The notes below the pieces were generated by a model. It saw only the letters and a list, made by a program, of their open reading frames with translations. It was not told the origin of the DNA and made no database searches. A stretch of DNA of 64,000 nt from positions 124,001 to 188,000 of the forward strand of contig JANFAH010000042.1 in NCBI GenBank assembly GCA_024663395.1. Reading direction: 5' to 3'. The position numbers and the translations under genes are program-made. Position 1 is the first letter of the stretch, and each line of letters starts with the position of its first letter. Positions 1 to 10,813 of this stretch are shown piece after piece. Source of the stretch: Pisolithus tinctorius (lineage: Eukaryota > Basidiomycota > Agaricomycetes > Boletales > Pisolithaceae).

Positions 1-167
1 TGGATGGAGCCAGAGGCCCCCAATGATGTGATTGGAATCCCCAAGTATGTCCATCCCTCCAGGGGAGGGGAGAGGGAGGACATGGGGGGAAGTGAAATGA
101 TTCCCCAGGGGGAGAGCAAACAAGTGCAAAAGAACCATGGAGACTTTCAAAACATGTCAAGAAGATG

Positions 168-590
168 TGTCACAACTGTGCACTTATCCAAAGTCCCTAC
201 TTGCTCTGCACCCTACTCCACTGGTCATTCATTCACTCTGCACCAACTCCACTTGCCCCCTACCATTTATGAGCTTTTTCCACTTTGTCTGCTGTCAGAC
301 TTGTACCAGCCTACCATCAGACCACACAGACCATTCTCTAGGAGGTCATGTGACCTCCCTTCAGACTTCTCCTTGACAGTGTGTGGTTAGCTACTCTGCA
401 GCACATGCACCTCATGGTTCAGTGCCTGGACTGTTTCCTTTTTGGTCTGTTCTATGTTACCTGTCATATTCTCCATCTTCCCTTCATTTGTTGTCCAGGA
501 AGTTTTTACTTGAAAGTTTATGAGTCTCCATATGTCAGTTCTGATTCTGGTTACTGTATCTCCATAGTAGTATAAAAGCATATACAGATG
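168..590 (+). mobile_element. Ty3/gypsy LTR, family A, truncated
   Basis: A long terminal repeat beginning TGTCACAACTGTGC at 168 and carrying a TATA box (AGTATAAAAGC, about 570-580). It matches, over its whole length, the copy that starts at 60995 (same blocks GGTCATTCATTCACTCTGCACC, GTCATGTGACCTCCC, TGCCTGGACTGTTTCC in order; differences are mostly C/T and G/A). The match stops just after the TATA box, so the R-U5 part is missing here. The purine-rich stretch GAGACTTTCAAAACATGTCAAGAAGA in front of it (about 140-167) and the G/A-rich sequence at 60-120 fit the end of an internal region and a polypurine tract, so this is probably a 3' LTR whose element lies to the left of the window. Family assignment is by comparison within the window. 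Confidence 0.7.
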
Positions 591-639
591 CCCTCCAACT
601 CTTTGTCCAGAACAGTTTACATGCAACAACACAGAGGTT

Positions 640-985
640 ATGTGTACAGATTTTAATGATGACATTGTTGACAATCCAGTACCAACCCCAGAGGAAGAAG
701 AGGATGTAGAGAAACAAATGGCAGAAGAAGAGGATATGGAGGAACAAATGGCAGAAGAAGAATCTGATTTGTATAAGGAGATAGAGGACAATGCAGCCAG
801 TGACCCAGATGTCCTGGAATTTCAACAAGGTATGGTTTCTTTGCTCCATCTAAGTTTTTTCTTTTTTATGTAGTTTGCTTTCATTCAGATGCATCTGATA
901 CTGGCAATCTCAGTGCAGTGGTGTCTTGTGATGCAGAGGAGATGGGGGAAGAGGACAACACCCAGGCTGTACCTTGTAACAATGT
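640..985 (+). pseudogene. Fragment of an acidic, Glu-rich protein gene
   Basis: A reading frame starting at 640 encodes a very acidic segment with a repeated unit (QMAEEEDMEEQMAEEES). It ends in a good short intron: donor GTATGG near 831 and acceptor TTTATGTAG near 873. The next exon continues acidic (residues CDAEEMGEEDN) up to about 980, where another donor-like sequence follows. I do not recognise the protein; acidic low-complexity segments of this kind occur in many unrelated fungal genes. The left end abuts a truncated LTR and the right end fades out, so only a piece is present. A second reading frame at 1647-2057 could be a further exon of the same host sequence, interrupted by the Tc1-type element, but I cannot show that. 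Confidence 0.4.
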
Positions 986-989
986 TATA

Positions 990-1984
990 TTTGCAATTTT
1001 CTTGTTACATGCTGATTCATTTAGACATCTCCAGAGGGTTTCTCCCATGGCATTGATGATAGCAGGTGCAGGTCACACACTGAATGGGACTACCCAGTGA
1101 TGCTGCCTCAAATGCTTCAGGTCTGTAATATTGCAAACTTCCTTGTTTGTTGGCATACTCAGTCAGATTTTCAGATGGTTCCCTCTTCAGCCTTCATGAC
1201 AGTGTGCATGGGTCAAGCATGGAGTGTGAGCTCACTGTTTTGGATATTCCAGGTCTGTAATATTGCACATATCTTTCAATGAGATAATTAACCAGGCCTT
1301 TAGAGGATTCCTTGCACAACCTTGATGATACAGATTTAACTTCATTGGTTACCAGTCAGCAAGGTGTGCAAATGCAACTGCCATATTCTAAGACAAGTAG
1401 GGATGTGGAGATAAAGAGGAGAAGAGTTCCATATGTCCTGGTTCCACCCTTGAAGATCACTTCTTCATATATGTAACCAGGCCCCTGCCAATCCTGAGGT
1501 CCCAGCTGCCTTTCCATTTGTCCTCTCAAGTAGTGAGCAGAGGGCTTGTCAGTCAGATGGGGGGGCAAAGTCTGGCTATCTTAGTGAACAATCAGGCCAT
1601 GCATGCAACTTCCCAGTAACTTCTCCCAAGGCATTGTGAAAAGTACATGACATTCCCTGACAAATACTGCCCATGCAAGGTTCAGTCTTTTGATATATCT
1701 GCATCTGGAGCATACTGGTTGCCAGTGCCTTCACAATATCCCTCTTCCAAACCCATCACTACCACCATACCCAGTCCACAAGGAGTTGGCTCAATTCTTG
1801 CCACTTCACTACCATGCCAATCCAGCAATGCACCACTCAACCCCACTGTGATCATCCCATTCTTACACCAGAGTGGTGCTGTAGAACTGGCACACCACAT
1901 ATCCCCTTTTGCTGCAGAGAAGCTTGTGTCATTTCCAGGGAGGTCAGAGTTGGAACTTTTTGCTTTGAAATTTGCTGTGGTGCA
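990..1984. other. No recognisable gene
   Basis: CG-poor sequence with a short motif CAGGTCTGTAATATTGCA present twice (about 1118 and 1250). An open frame at 1647-2057 (plus) has no recognisable domain and runs into the Tc1 inverted repeat, so I leave it uncalled. Confidence 0.4.
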
Positions 1985-1986
1985 TA

Positions 1987-2197
1987 CAGTGGCTCAAAAC
2001 ACTGTCTGCATGTTTGCATGTTTTACACTAGTTATGACTAAATGCAATAACCCCTAACCCTAGCCCTAAACCATGAGTGTATGAAATGAAGTACTTACTC
2101 TTGGCTTTCTATGGGTCCAAGAATTAAGTGATTTGGATAGGAATTGATAGAATAGCAACCATTTGAATATGACATGTCATATGGACAGTTTTGACTT
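1987..2197 (+). repeat. Left terminal inverted repeat of the Tc1 element
   Basis: Pairs with 3381-3591. It contains an inner palindrome ATGACATGTCAT and, at about 2051-2072, CCCTAACCCTAGCCCTAA, which resembles the fungal telomere repeat. Confidence 0.9.
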
Positions 2198-2214
2198 TAT
2201 AAAAATCCAACTAT

Positions 2215-3231
2215 CTAGTACTTGGTATGAGCTCCTTTGGCCTTGATAACTGCTTCAACCCTTCCAGGCATGCTTTCTAACCATTTTTGGCACTTTTCCA
2301 CAGAAATCTTCCCCCACTTGACTACCACCCATTCCCATAATTGATGAACTCCTGTAGGAGCACTCTCATAACCTGAGAGAGGTCTTTTGAGGTGATTCCA
2401 AGTGTGTTCAATTGGGTTGAGGTCTGGAGATTGTGCAGGCCAGTCTAGAAGCTTGATATCATGCTCTTCAAACCATTTCTGGGCTCTTCTAGAGGTATGC
2501 TTGGGATCATTATCTTGTTGAAAGATAATGTCATCTTCTGGAATTCCAGATTCCTCCATGCTTTGAAGCAACCCTTCCTGCAAAAGGGCCACATACTGTT
2601 CAGCATCCATCCTTCCCTCAACCTCACTCGAGACCCCAACACCATTCCACCATATACATCCCCAAACCATGAGTTAACCTCCTCCAAACTTGACTGTACC
2701 TTTGACCTCTCTGGAAATAAGCCCTTTACCCTTCTTTTTCCACACATACTCTTGTCCATCTGACCCAATGCTGTTGATTTTGGTCTCATCTGACCATATA
2801 ACTCTCTTCCAGTCCTCCACAGTCCAATGCTGATACTTAAGAGAAAAGGCTAACCTCTTCTTCTTGTGACCAGTAGAAAGCAATGGCTTTTTCTTCTTCA
2901 CCACAGCCTTCAATGAGGCTTCTTTGAGGGAATTTCTCACTGTCTGAGAAGAAACAGGACTATCAACAATAGAGTTGATGAAATGAATGGCTTGAACTGC
3001 ATTTTTGGCCTTGCCAGTAAGGATTTGCTGAACAATAGCTCTCTTGTTGGTAGAGGAAAGCTTGGAAGGGTGACCACCATGAAGCCTAGACCTCTCTGGT
3101 TGGATTTCCTGAAGAACTTGGGATACTGTAGACTTCCATAGACAGGTCTGTGAGGCAATCTTCCTAGTGGACAGGCCAAGAGAGGCAAAAGAGATGATGT
3201 TTTGTCTGTGAGAGGTGGAAATGGACTTCAT
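2215..3231 (-). pseudogene. Tc1/mariner transposase with one in-frame stop
   Basis: Cut-and-paste transposase (DDE/RNase H fold). Start ATG at 3231 opens with a helix-turn-helix region (SFASLGLSTRKIASQTC and following), then the catalytic domain. The first Asp is in IWSDETKI, the second in FQQDNDPKHTS, and Glu in SPDLNPIEHTW; the second Asp and the Glu are 34 residues apart, so the class is DD34E. The two halves, 2674-3231 and 2215-2670, are in the same frame and are separated by one TAA codon (2674-2676) inside the conserved GGG-LMVWGC strand. Otherwise about 338 codons are open, the normal length for Tc1, and the gene lies centrally between the inverted repeats. The element is therefore probably not autonomous, although a functional copy elsewhere could move it. 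Confidence 0.95.
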
Positions 3232-3380
3232 GGTGATGATGGGAAAATGAGCAGAGGGTGGTGGGGTTTATTTACATTGGATCATACTCATTACATAAAG
3301 GTAACATAATAGAACCCTTGATGGATGTATGTAACAATATAACAGCATGCCAGGGTCAATATATATAATCAAAACTTTAA

Positions 3381-3591
3381 GTCAAAAAACTGTCTGCATG
3401 ACATGTCATTTTCAAATGGCTGCTATTCTATCAATTCCTATCCAAATCACTTGATTCATGGACCAATAGAAAGCCAAGAGTAAGTACCTTATTTCATACA
3501 CTCATGGTTGAGGGCTAGGGTTAGGGGTTATTGCATTTAGTCATAACTAATGTAAAACATACAAACATGCAGACAGTTTTTTGAGCCACTG
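3381..3591 (-). repeat. Right terminal inverted repeat of the Tc1 element
   Basis: Reverse complement of 1987-2197 with few mismatches, ending at a TA duplication at 3592-3593. The telomere-like block reads AGGGCTAGGGTTAGGGG here (about 3511-3527). Confidence 0.9.
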
Positions 3592-3593
3592 TA

Positions 3594-4620
3594 GATTCCA
3601 AGTACTTTCTGGCACCATCAGTACAACATCAACACTATTGCAGCAACTGCTGGTTGTTCTGAAAAGGTCAGTTTTGCTGATTTGATGTGTTGTGATGAGC
3701 CTCACAAATGACTGGCCAGTGGAGAGAAGTGAATGGTGGACATGTTCAATTGCCCATCCAACATCAGCAAACCTGTGTTTTTAGCACAGTAGTCACAGTG
3801 GTCACAGGATGTCATAGGTCACCCACAGTGTGAAATGGTCCCATGGCTGGCATGGCCCAGTGTCCCACACCACCCCACAGACTCACAGTGCAACAGCACC
3901 ACAGTGCCACAGTAGTACAGTCCCCCACAGGCTCCCACATGTAGTGTTGTGGAGCCTGGTAGTTATAGCTGGTAGTCTGTACAGTTGGTATTTACATTTG
4001 TTACTTGCTACCAGATAGTGCTAGGTAGTAGTGAGTTGGTGGTGATTTACTAGTAGAACTCTTTTGCCTGTAGCTCACTCACTTTTGTGAATCATGACAG
4101 GGTGGGCACACCATTGTGATCATCCTGTCAGTGGCTATAAGTTTACTTAAGATGTCATTACAATCTAATGACAAAAGACTCATGATTTTCTGAGTATTTT
4201 GTGTCTTTCTCACGCATTTTGGCACTTTATGATAAGGTAAGCAGAGTCTCATGATCTCATAATCAGGCACTACAAGTTGTATCATGACTTCATCATTATG
4301 TGACCTCTTCCTGTGGCTCTACATTTTTCACTAACAACAATGTAGTGGTTTGTTGGGTAGTGTCCACTTTTTTGAATACCTAATTAGTGTTGTATTGTAT
4401 AGTAGTGGTATCCAAAGTTGACCAAGGTACAAATTTTGTGTGCCAAACTGTAAACTAACCCTAGTGTTTGTGGCAAGGATTTCAAGCTCCAAAACCATCA
4501 CTGAAAATTCCAAATTTGGAAAGTAAACCTTCACAGTTTGCAAAGTGATTTTACATCTATACAGCACCAGATAACACTAGATGGCATCAGATTATATGAT
4601 TAGATAGATCCAATATTCAC
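3594..4620. other. No gene; CACAGT-rich low complexity and TAGTGT-rich sequence
   Basis: 3790-3950 is rich in CACAGT/CCACAG words. From about 4340 to 4400 it carries GTAGTG and CACTTTTTTGAATACC words of the kind that also follow the transposase remnant at 5990-6680 and recur near 43310-43480. They may be subterminal repeats of the Harbinger-like element that surrounds 4628-5968. Confidence 0.35.
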
Positions 4621-4627
4621 ACCCAAC

Positions 4628-5968
4628 ATGCCCAGAGTCTCTGCTCATATAGAAGTTCTAAATATCTTGGATGATACAGCAATCACTGTGGCATGGATGC
4701 AGAATGAAACCATCATTGCAAATCTTGATAGTAGCAACTTGGATGACTCTGGTTGTCAGACAGATACATCACCAGATGTCTTGGACTCCTCCCTTTCACT
4801 GAGCCCAATGGTAATATCACCACTATCCCCTGTGTCCTTGATATCTTCACCATCAGGATCTACACCATTGAGTTCTGAATCTACAGATACCCTTTCAACT
4901 GCAGAAATGATTGCTGCACCATATGAGGACCTCTTGGATGTGATTTGGGCACTGCACAACAAAGTTGAGGCTGCACATGTTCTTGAATCCCCACTGGAGC
5001 CAATGCCACAGGCCTCCCAGCTGCATTTCCTTCACAATTTTGTGCTGCATCACCCAGCTCTGTTTCACAAAAAGTTGTGGGTGGATCCACCAATATTTGA
5101 TGACATCCTAGACCAAATCATTAACCATCCCATCTTCCAAAATCAGTCAAATAATAAACAGTCACCTATTTCCATTCAACTTGCAGTTTTCCTCTTCCAT
5201 GCAGGACATTATGGCAATGCATGCACTCCTGAAGATGTCACACAATGGGCAGGGGTTAGCATCAGAACAGTAGTAAATTTTACCCACCATGTAATGGCTG
5301 CACTTCTGGATCAACATGATAAATTTATCTTTCTACCACATGCCCATTCTGAGGAGATACATCAAGCATGTGCATTTACTGAGTCTTGGACTGCTCATGC
5401 ATGGAGAAAAGGCACATTTTCAGCTGATGGGTCGACAATCAACCTGTATGTGTGGCTGGGGATGTTTGGAGATAGTTTTTATGATTGGAAGTCACAATTC
5501 TCATTGAATTGTCAGGTGGGTTTGATTCTATGAGTGCAGGTGTCAAAACTCACATTAAAATAAAAGTGGTCATTATGCCACATAACCTCAAAATTGTCAA
5601 TTATGCCCTTGGACAACCTGGCAGCATACATGATGCATATGCCTTCTGGGGGACCCAAATCTCATAAGATCCCACATTGATCCCCCCCCAGCACTGGATA
5701 TGGGCCAATTCCATGCATCCAACTGAAAAGTGGGGTGCTGTTCTGTTCAAAAAGCCATGCAGAGGACATCTAACACACAGGCAGAATATCTACAACCACT
5801 ATGTGTCAAAGGTATGCACTTGATGAATTTTGACAAGATTAGTTTTCTGAACAAGTTGACCATGCATTTGCAGCACTAAAAGGTCAATTCCAGTCACTCC
5901 ATGAGTTTTGGCATAAGGTGGCAACAGCCAAAGACCTACATGTTGCCATCTACTGGATCTACCATTAG
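4628..5968 (+). pseudogene. Decayed PIF/Harbinger-type (DDE_Tnp_4) transposase
   Basis: The 301-codon frame from 4628 has a Ser/Thr-rich N-terminus and then a helical region (VAVF-type block LAVFLFHAGHYGNACT, TQWAGVSIRTV) typical of basidiomycete DDE_Tnp_4 proteins. The first catalytic Asp lies in FSADGSTINLY. The frame ends at about 5533. The protein then resumes in another frame after an intron or frameshift near 5516-5566, with MPHNLKIVNYALG and the second Asp in GSIHDAYAF (to 5667). A third, broken part at 5735-5968 gives KKPCRGHLTHRQNIYNH, an intron-like gap (GTATGC...TTAG, about 5812-5843), then HAFAALKGQFQSL. In that last block the residue aligned with the catalytic Glu reads Asp (QVDHAF). 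Several stops and frame changes make this a dead copy. Confidence 0.8.
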
Positions 5969-5984
5969 TGTCTGCATTTTTGAA

Positions 5985-6180
5985 TACTGGAAAAGTGAGG
6001 TGGTGTTGTGTAGTGCCACATTTTTGATTATAAAAAAAGTGTAGTGTAGTGTAGTGTTTGTTGTGTAGTGACCACATTTTTGACTATCCAAAGAGTGTAG
6101 TGTAGTGTCTGCTTTTTTGACTACCAATAAGTGTAGTGTGACTAGTAAAGGTAGGGTAATGTTTGATTAGCAAAACAGCA
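5985..6180 (+). repeat. GTGTAGTGTAGT low-complexity tract
   Basis: Runs of GTGTAGT alternate with TTTTTGA(T/C)TA blocks directly behind the transposase remnant. It is probably subterminal repeat material of the Harbinger-like element; no clean inverted terminus is visible. Confidence 0.5.
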
Positions 6181-6366
6181 TAGTGATGATTAGGAAATTG
6201 TGTAGTGTAGCACAGCCACTACACCTCAACAGTTCCTTTAAGTCCACCAAATACCCAAAAATGCACAATTGTGGACACCAAAACTCATGCCTTTTGTGCA
6301 ACAGTACAAAGCTGACCAAACAACTTCCTTTTCCTACTATAGGGCTATTTTGTCTACCACCCATCT

Positions 6367-6710
6367 GATTACCATGAATTGGTAGTGTTGTGTAACCCTA
6401 GAGTATGCTTTTTTGATTACCAAAGAAGTGTAGTTAATTAGGGTTTTTGGCTAATGGACTGGTAGGCTACTACCAATTTGATTGTCACAAGTTGGTGGTA
6501 GTATGGAATAGTCCTTGAGTGCACTTTTTTTATTATGAAGAAAGTGTAGTTGATTAGGGTTGTAGGCTAATGCGCTAGTTAACTACTACCAATTTGATTA
6601 CCACAAGTTGGTAGTAGTTTGGTACAGCCCTAGAGTGCACTTTTTTATTACCAAGAAAGTGTACATAGCTGATTAGGGTTGTTGGCTAATGGCATAGCTA
6701 CTATCCCCCT
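6367..6710 (+). repeat. Tandem repeat, unit about 115 bp, three copies
   Basis: Three head-to-tail units beginning GATTACCATGAATTGG (6367), GATTGTCACAAGTTGG (6480) and GATTACCACAAGTTGG (6596), spacing 113 and 116 bp. Each unit contains AAGAAAGTGTAGTTGATTAG-like and CTACTACCAATTT-like blocks. No coding potential. Confidence 0.75.
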
Positions 6711-7062
6711 CTTTGGGGTAGATGTCCCATTGTCTAGTTAGGGTGTCAGGCTTACATAGCTCTGAGCTTACCAGGCCTGAAATGGATGATCATATTGAAC
6801 TGGGATAGGAATTTTGACCAGCAAGCTTGGCAGCAATTGAGTACTTTAGAAGTGGAGAGGTACTCCAGGTTTTTGTGATCAGTGACAATGTTGACCAGTG
6901 AGGCCAAGCCTTCAAGGTAATGATACCAGGTCTGGAATGCTTCAAAGATTGCAAGCAATTCCTTATCATGAGTATCATAATTCAACTCCTGGGCAGTCAG
7001 AGTTCCAGAGTAGGCCAGATAGACCTGGCCATCACCACAGGTGATGGACAGAATGCCAGTGA

Positions 7063-7762
7063 TGTTACGCTGCACTCACATTGTTCCCTCTTGCAGACTC
7101 TCCCATGCGCCATCCCACCTCTTGAGGCATTCCACTACCTTGCAAGCCACTGTCCTATGCAGTTGGACTTGCATCCCATATGTTTCCCCTTTCTGTTTCC
7201 TTTTATGGTAGACCCCTGTCTACCCTGCATTGTACTATAACTGGACATTGTGTCCATTCCCTCTTCCCTCCATGATCCGCTGGTGGCCCTGATCCATGCG
7301 GTCACATGACACATTCACCCCAGTTACCCCAGTGTGCTCGTTTACCCCTGCATACGTCACAATATGCAGTTAGTCCCTCATCACTTGTTCACCCTGTTTA
7401 CCCTTGCACCCACAGACATGGTTATACGTGTTGTCCTGCTGTGCAGTGACTCACTGTGACTCGTCTTGCCTTAACAGGGATGTGGGTGGACGTTTAAACA
7501 TTTTCGAATGTTTGTTCTGCAGGTACTCTACATATGTATATAAACCCACATGTATCGTACCAGCCCTCCATTCGAAATCTACTTTGCAACCACCCTTAGC
7601 TCTGTTCGCTGTACCCACAAGGACTCAACAGTATGACTTCGGTTGGCCAAGACTAGTGTCCTGCTGCTAGTGAAGTTAAATTACACGTCACTTCTCATGC
7701 AGTCATGTGCTTGTGCTACATTGCACTCGATTTGTGACATGATATGAGTCATCGGCATAACA
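7063..7762 (+). mobile_element. Solo LTR (family F, 700 bp) inside the gypsy pol
   Basis: Starts TGTTACGCTGCAC at 7063 and ends CGGCATAACA at 7762, giving TG...CA ends with inverted TGTTA/TAACA. The 5 bp direct repeat AGTGA flanks it exactly (7058-7062 and 7763-7767). Removing it rejoins the RT-connection and RNase H coding sequence. It holds a TATA-like GTATATAAACCC near 7535-7546, which suggests plus orientation. Unlike its surroundings it retains many CG dinucleotides (TTACGTC-type, TTTTCGAATG, TGACTTCGG), so it is probably young. Confidence 0.92.
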
Positions 7763-8487
7763 AGTGATGGCATAGTCTGATGCATCAGTCTTGATGGTAA
7801 TGGGGACCCCAGGGATAAAATGAGTTAAGACTGGTGTAGTCATGAAGGCAGCCTTGAGGTTATTAAATGACTGCCAGCATTCCTTGGAAAAGTTCCAAGG
7901 AGCACCCTTGCAGGTAAGCCAGGTCAGTGGTATGACAATGTCTGAATAGTGGAAAATAAACCAGCAGTAGAAATTAGTGAAGCTGAGGAAAGACTGGATG
8001 TCCTTAACCTTGCAAGGCTTGGGCCAGTTGCAGATGGTTTGGACTTTCTCTGTCAACATTGTGAGGCTGGCAGGGGAAAGATGGAAGCTGAGGTATTCCA
8101 CTGAGTCCAAGTGGAACTCAGATTTCTCTGGCTTCACATAATGGCTGTGAACCCAAAGCCAGTGGAGCACTTCTCAGACATGCTGCTTGTGGGACTCCTT
8201 ATCTCTGGAGTAGACTAGAATGTCATCCAAGTAGACCACTACACATACATCTAACATGTCTGTGAAGATATTATTGACAAAGCATTGGAAAGCAGCTGGG
8301 GCATTGGTGAGGCCAGAGGGCATCACTAACCACTCATAGGACCCATACTGAGTCCAAAACATGGTCTTCCACTCATCACCCAGGGCAATCCAGAAAAGGT
8401 GGAAGGCATGCCAGAGATCAATTTTAGTATAGATCTTAGCATGGCTCAGTGAGTCCAAGAGGTTGGAGATGAGTGGTAGTGGGTATT

Positions 8488-8929
8488 TGTTATGTTTCAC
8501 CCCTGTTTTACTTAATGCTTGCCTTGTTTCCATTCCATTGGACCTGTTTTCCTTTTCCAGCTGTCTTCTCACTGATCTGATGGCCTTCTATTTCCACTAC
8601 TAGTGATAGAGACTCATAACATGCTTAGGACATGTGTTGTCATTGTTCAACCAATGGCATAGTTACCTCATTACATATGGATGCCTCATGGTCCATTCCT
8701 TTGTAGAATTTAGACTGCCAGCCCAAGTCCTGGAATCCCCAGACTTGAGCTGCACAATCATATGCAGCATTCTCAGAACTTTGCCCTCAGTGTCCCTAAC
8801 CAGGACCACTCTTACTGGTGTTGCCTAAATCCTCTGTCATTTACAGAGGTTACTGCAGCTGTTGCTCAGTAGAAACCATAGTCTGTGACTGAGCTCACCC
8901 TATGCCTCAACTGCAGTCTTAGCATAACA
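8488..8929 (+). mobile_element. Solo LTR (family E, 442 bp) inside the gypsy pol
   Basis: Starts TGTTATGTTTCACCCC at 8488 and ends TTAGCATAACA at 8929, with inverted ends TGTTATG/CATAACA. The perfect 5 bp target duplication GTATT lies at 8483-8487 and 8930-8934. It splits the RT between the LNKIT-type block and [12 protein letters not shown] second, truncated copy starts at 11539. Orientation is not certain. Confidence 0.92.
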
Positions 8930-9377
8930 GTATTGGTCTCTTGGTGATCTTGTTCAGGCTGTGGAAATATACACAAAGCCAGAGGGAGCCATCCTTCTTC
9001 TTGATGAAGAGGACTGGTACAGCATAGGGGGGGAAGTCAGCCAAATGAATCTGGTGGTGAGGTTTTCATTGATGAAAGTCCAGAGAGCCTGAAGCTTGAC
9101 TGGGGACAGTGAGTAGATGGTGCCAAGAGGCAGGGTTGTTCCTTCTTCAAGCTCTATCTTCAAATCATACTCCCAGTGAGGTGGGAGTGCCAAGGCCTTG
9201 GCCTTGCTGAACTACATGAGCAAAATTGTGATACTCCTCCAGGACATTGGGTAAGGCTGGGGAGATGAGACCAAGGCTGATCAGGCTTGAGCTGAGTCTG
9301 AAGGGTGGAGCTGAAGTTGGAATTGGAGAGACCCTTCAAGCTTACAGGCACTGCAAGGAGAGAGATACCCTTACTAA

Positions 9378-9714
9378 CACTGCAAGCATTTCACAATTTT
9401 TCATGACAAAACATGTTGAAAAATTTGAAGGAAAAGATACCTTGTTTTTATGGATGTGTTTACAGACAAAATCCAAAAATAATATTTCATTTTCTTTGCC
9501 TTCTCCACCAGCAAACATGAATTGAGGGTGATCCCCATTAGACTAGAAGCTAATGGTCATTACCATCAATTAATGTTTATGGGTAGGACATGCAGAGAAA
9601 ATAAAACATTACTCTTGGATGTTTTGTGTGAAGACATCCCAAATAACATGGTATCTCTTCTTTCAATTTTTTTCAACATGTTTTGTCATGAAAATTTGTG
9701 AGATGCATGCAGTG
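9378..9714. mobile_element. MITE with TAA target duplication (Tourist/Harbinger type)
   Basis: A 337 bp element with terminal inverted repeats of about 60 bp: left CACTGCAAGCATTTCACAA, right ending GTGAGATGCATGCAGTG, sharing the block TCATGACAAAACATGTTGAA. It is flanked by TAA at 9375-9377 and 9715-9717. The 3 bp TWA-type duplication and lack of coding capacity fit a PIF/Harbinger-derived MITE. It lies just outside the truncated gypsy fragment. Confidence 0.85.
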
Positions 9715-9916
9715 TAAGAGATTGGGTATTAATTCTTATTTTATTGTTTCTTTACTTACTGTTGTGGGTACTATAGTGGTGCTCACAGTAGCACTGGAAT
9801 GGCTATGCTCAGGCTATGAACAGCCTAGACACATGCAGAACAATGTGAGTGGAGTTTGAAAAGCATGCCTGCACTGACACTACCCAAGACTCAACACTCC
9901 CTGAGGCTTCAAGCCC

Positions 9917-10813
9917 TTGCTAACAAACCTATCAGATCTATGGCTGGCTGAGGTCATCAAGGGTCAAGACAACTACCTGGAACAGCACATCCTCCAGCTC
10001 AGTTCCCCTCTGAACAACCAGCCAGTGGTTGTGCACCCACCAAAAAAACAAGGTTCAGGAAAAGACAAAGCTTCTACTTCACTACCCACCAGCTCCTGCT
10101 ACCAGGGGTCCATCTATCCCATGGGATGCAGACCAACTTGTACTGATAAACTTGTTGCATGGATTATCAATCATCCCACCAACCACAATATCTTGTTTCA
10201 TGATCACTCCTCAAACACTCCCCCTCCAGCACTTCCCCCAGATGACAGGCAAATCTGGGAAGAACAGGAAGGATGTGACAGCTGCAATTGCTAGACACAT
10301 CTTTGAACACAATCCCACATATGTGTCCCTATATTCATCAGACCCAGGGAAGTTTGTGACATCAGTGACAAATCAATTGGCAACATAAGTGAAGCCCTAT
10401 GTAAAATTCTCTAGATGTGTCGACTCACTCCTTCAAGACTGAAGAACCAAGTATCATGAGCAACATGCACATTTCAACAACACTAGTGGTGGTGTTATTC
10501 CTGATGGCTCAGCACCAAATTTATTAGGTATGATTTGCCCAATCTCAGTGATATATGCTAATCCTTTATTTAGCTGATGTTCTCCACATATTTCCCTACT
10601 ACTCCAACCTCAATTCAATCTGGCACAGCATCCCTTCCTTCAAAAGTCAACTAATCTCTTCACAACCAAATGCAAACCATGCTGAAATTTTCCTAGATCT
10701 GGTGAAGGCAAGGTCCACCTGGGGAGACAGTGCCAATGATGTTAATGTTGAAGATGAAAATATGGCAGGTGGGGAAGATGAAGCTGTTCATGATTGGAGT
10801 GTAGTTGGGCTGG
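9917..10813 (+). pseudogene. Decayed Myb/SANT-like transposon-associated protein
   Basis: Pieces in two frames give a protein of a type that is repeated in basidiomycete genomes. A basic, Ser/Pro-rich start (KKQGSGKDKAS) is followed by a WDADQL...AWIINHPTNHNILFH block, then NRKDVTAAIARHIFEH and PTYVSLYSSDPGKFVTSV (frame 10029-10388), and finally SIWHSIPSFKSQLISSQPN followed by an acidic tail (10570-10810). The order is that of an N-terminal Myb/SANT-like DNA-binding region followed by a conserved Trp motif and an acidic tail. Two or more frameshifts and stops break it. A family-B repeat is inserted at its 3' end (10814). Recognition is by motif pattern only. Confidence 0.5.

Larger units (their letters stand above)
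1987..3591 (-). mobile_element. Complete Tc1/mariner DNA transposon
   Basis: A 1605 bp element with both ends visible. The left end starts CAGTGGCTCAAAAC at 1987 and the right end finishes GTTTTTTGAGCCACTG at 3591. Both are flanked by TA (1985-1986 and 3592-3593), the target duplication of the Tc1/mariner superfamily. The terminal inverted repeats are long, about 211 bp (1987-2197 and 3381-3591), with only scattered mismatches. The single gene inside is on the minus strand and has one in-frame stop. Length, ends and gene are typical of Tc1. The good match between the two inverted repeats suggests a fairly recent insertion, but the element is CG-poor like its surroundings. Confidence 0.95.
6752..9330 (-). 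pseudogene. Ty3/gypsy pol fragment (reverse transcriptase, RNase H)
   Basis: Minus-strand retrotransposon polymerase in pieces. From the right: end of the protease-RT linker and the RT entry (PPHWEYDLKIELEEG, PLGTIYSLSP) at 8954-9330; RT fingers and palm at 8174-8487 with [14 protein letters not shown] and the catalytic box YLDDILVYS; then the RT thumb and connection (SVEYLSFHL, WPKPCKVKDIQSFLSFTNFY, TDASDYAIT) at 7763-8170; then RNase H (LNYDTHDKELLAIFEAF, VTDHKNLEYLSTSK) at 6752-7062. The breaks at 8488-8929 and 7063-7762 are exactly two solo LTRs. There is also at least one frameshift and a stop near 8172. No integrase or gag follows on either side, so this is a truncated copy. YLDD and the RNase H sequence place it near Tf1/sushi-type gypsy elements. 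Confidence 0.9.

Noticed and set aside
2051..2072. An interstitial telomere or chromosome end
   Set aside because: Only three imperfect units, present symmetrically in both inverted repeats of a transposon.
2461..2763. Plus-strand frame of 100 codons
   Set aside because: Shadow of the Tc1 transposase DDE region on the minus strand.
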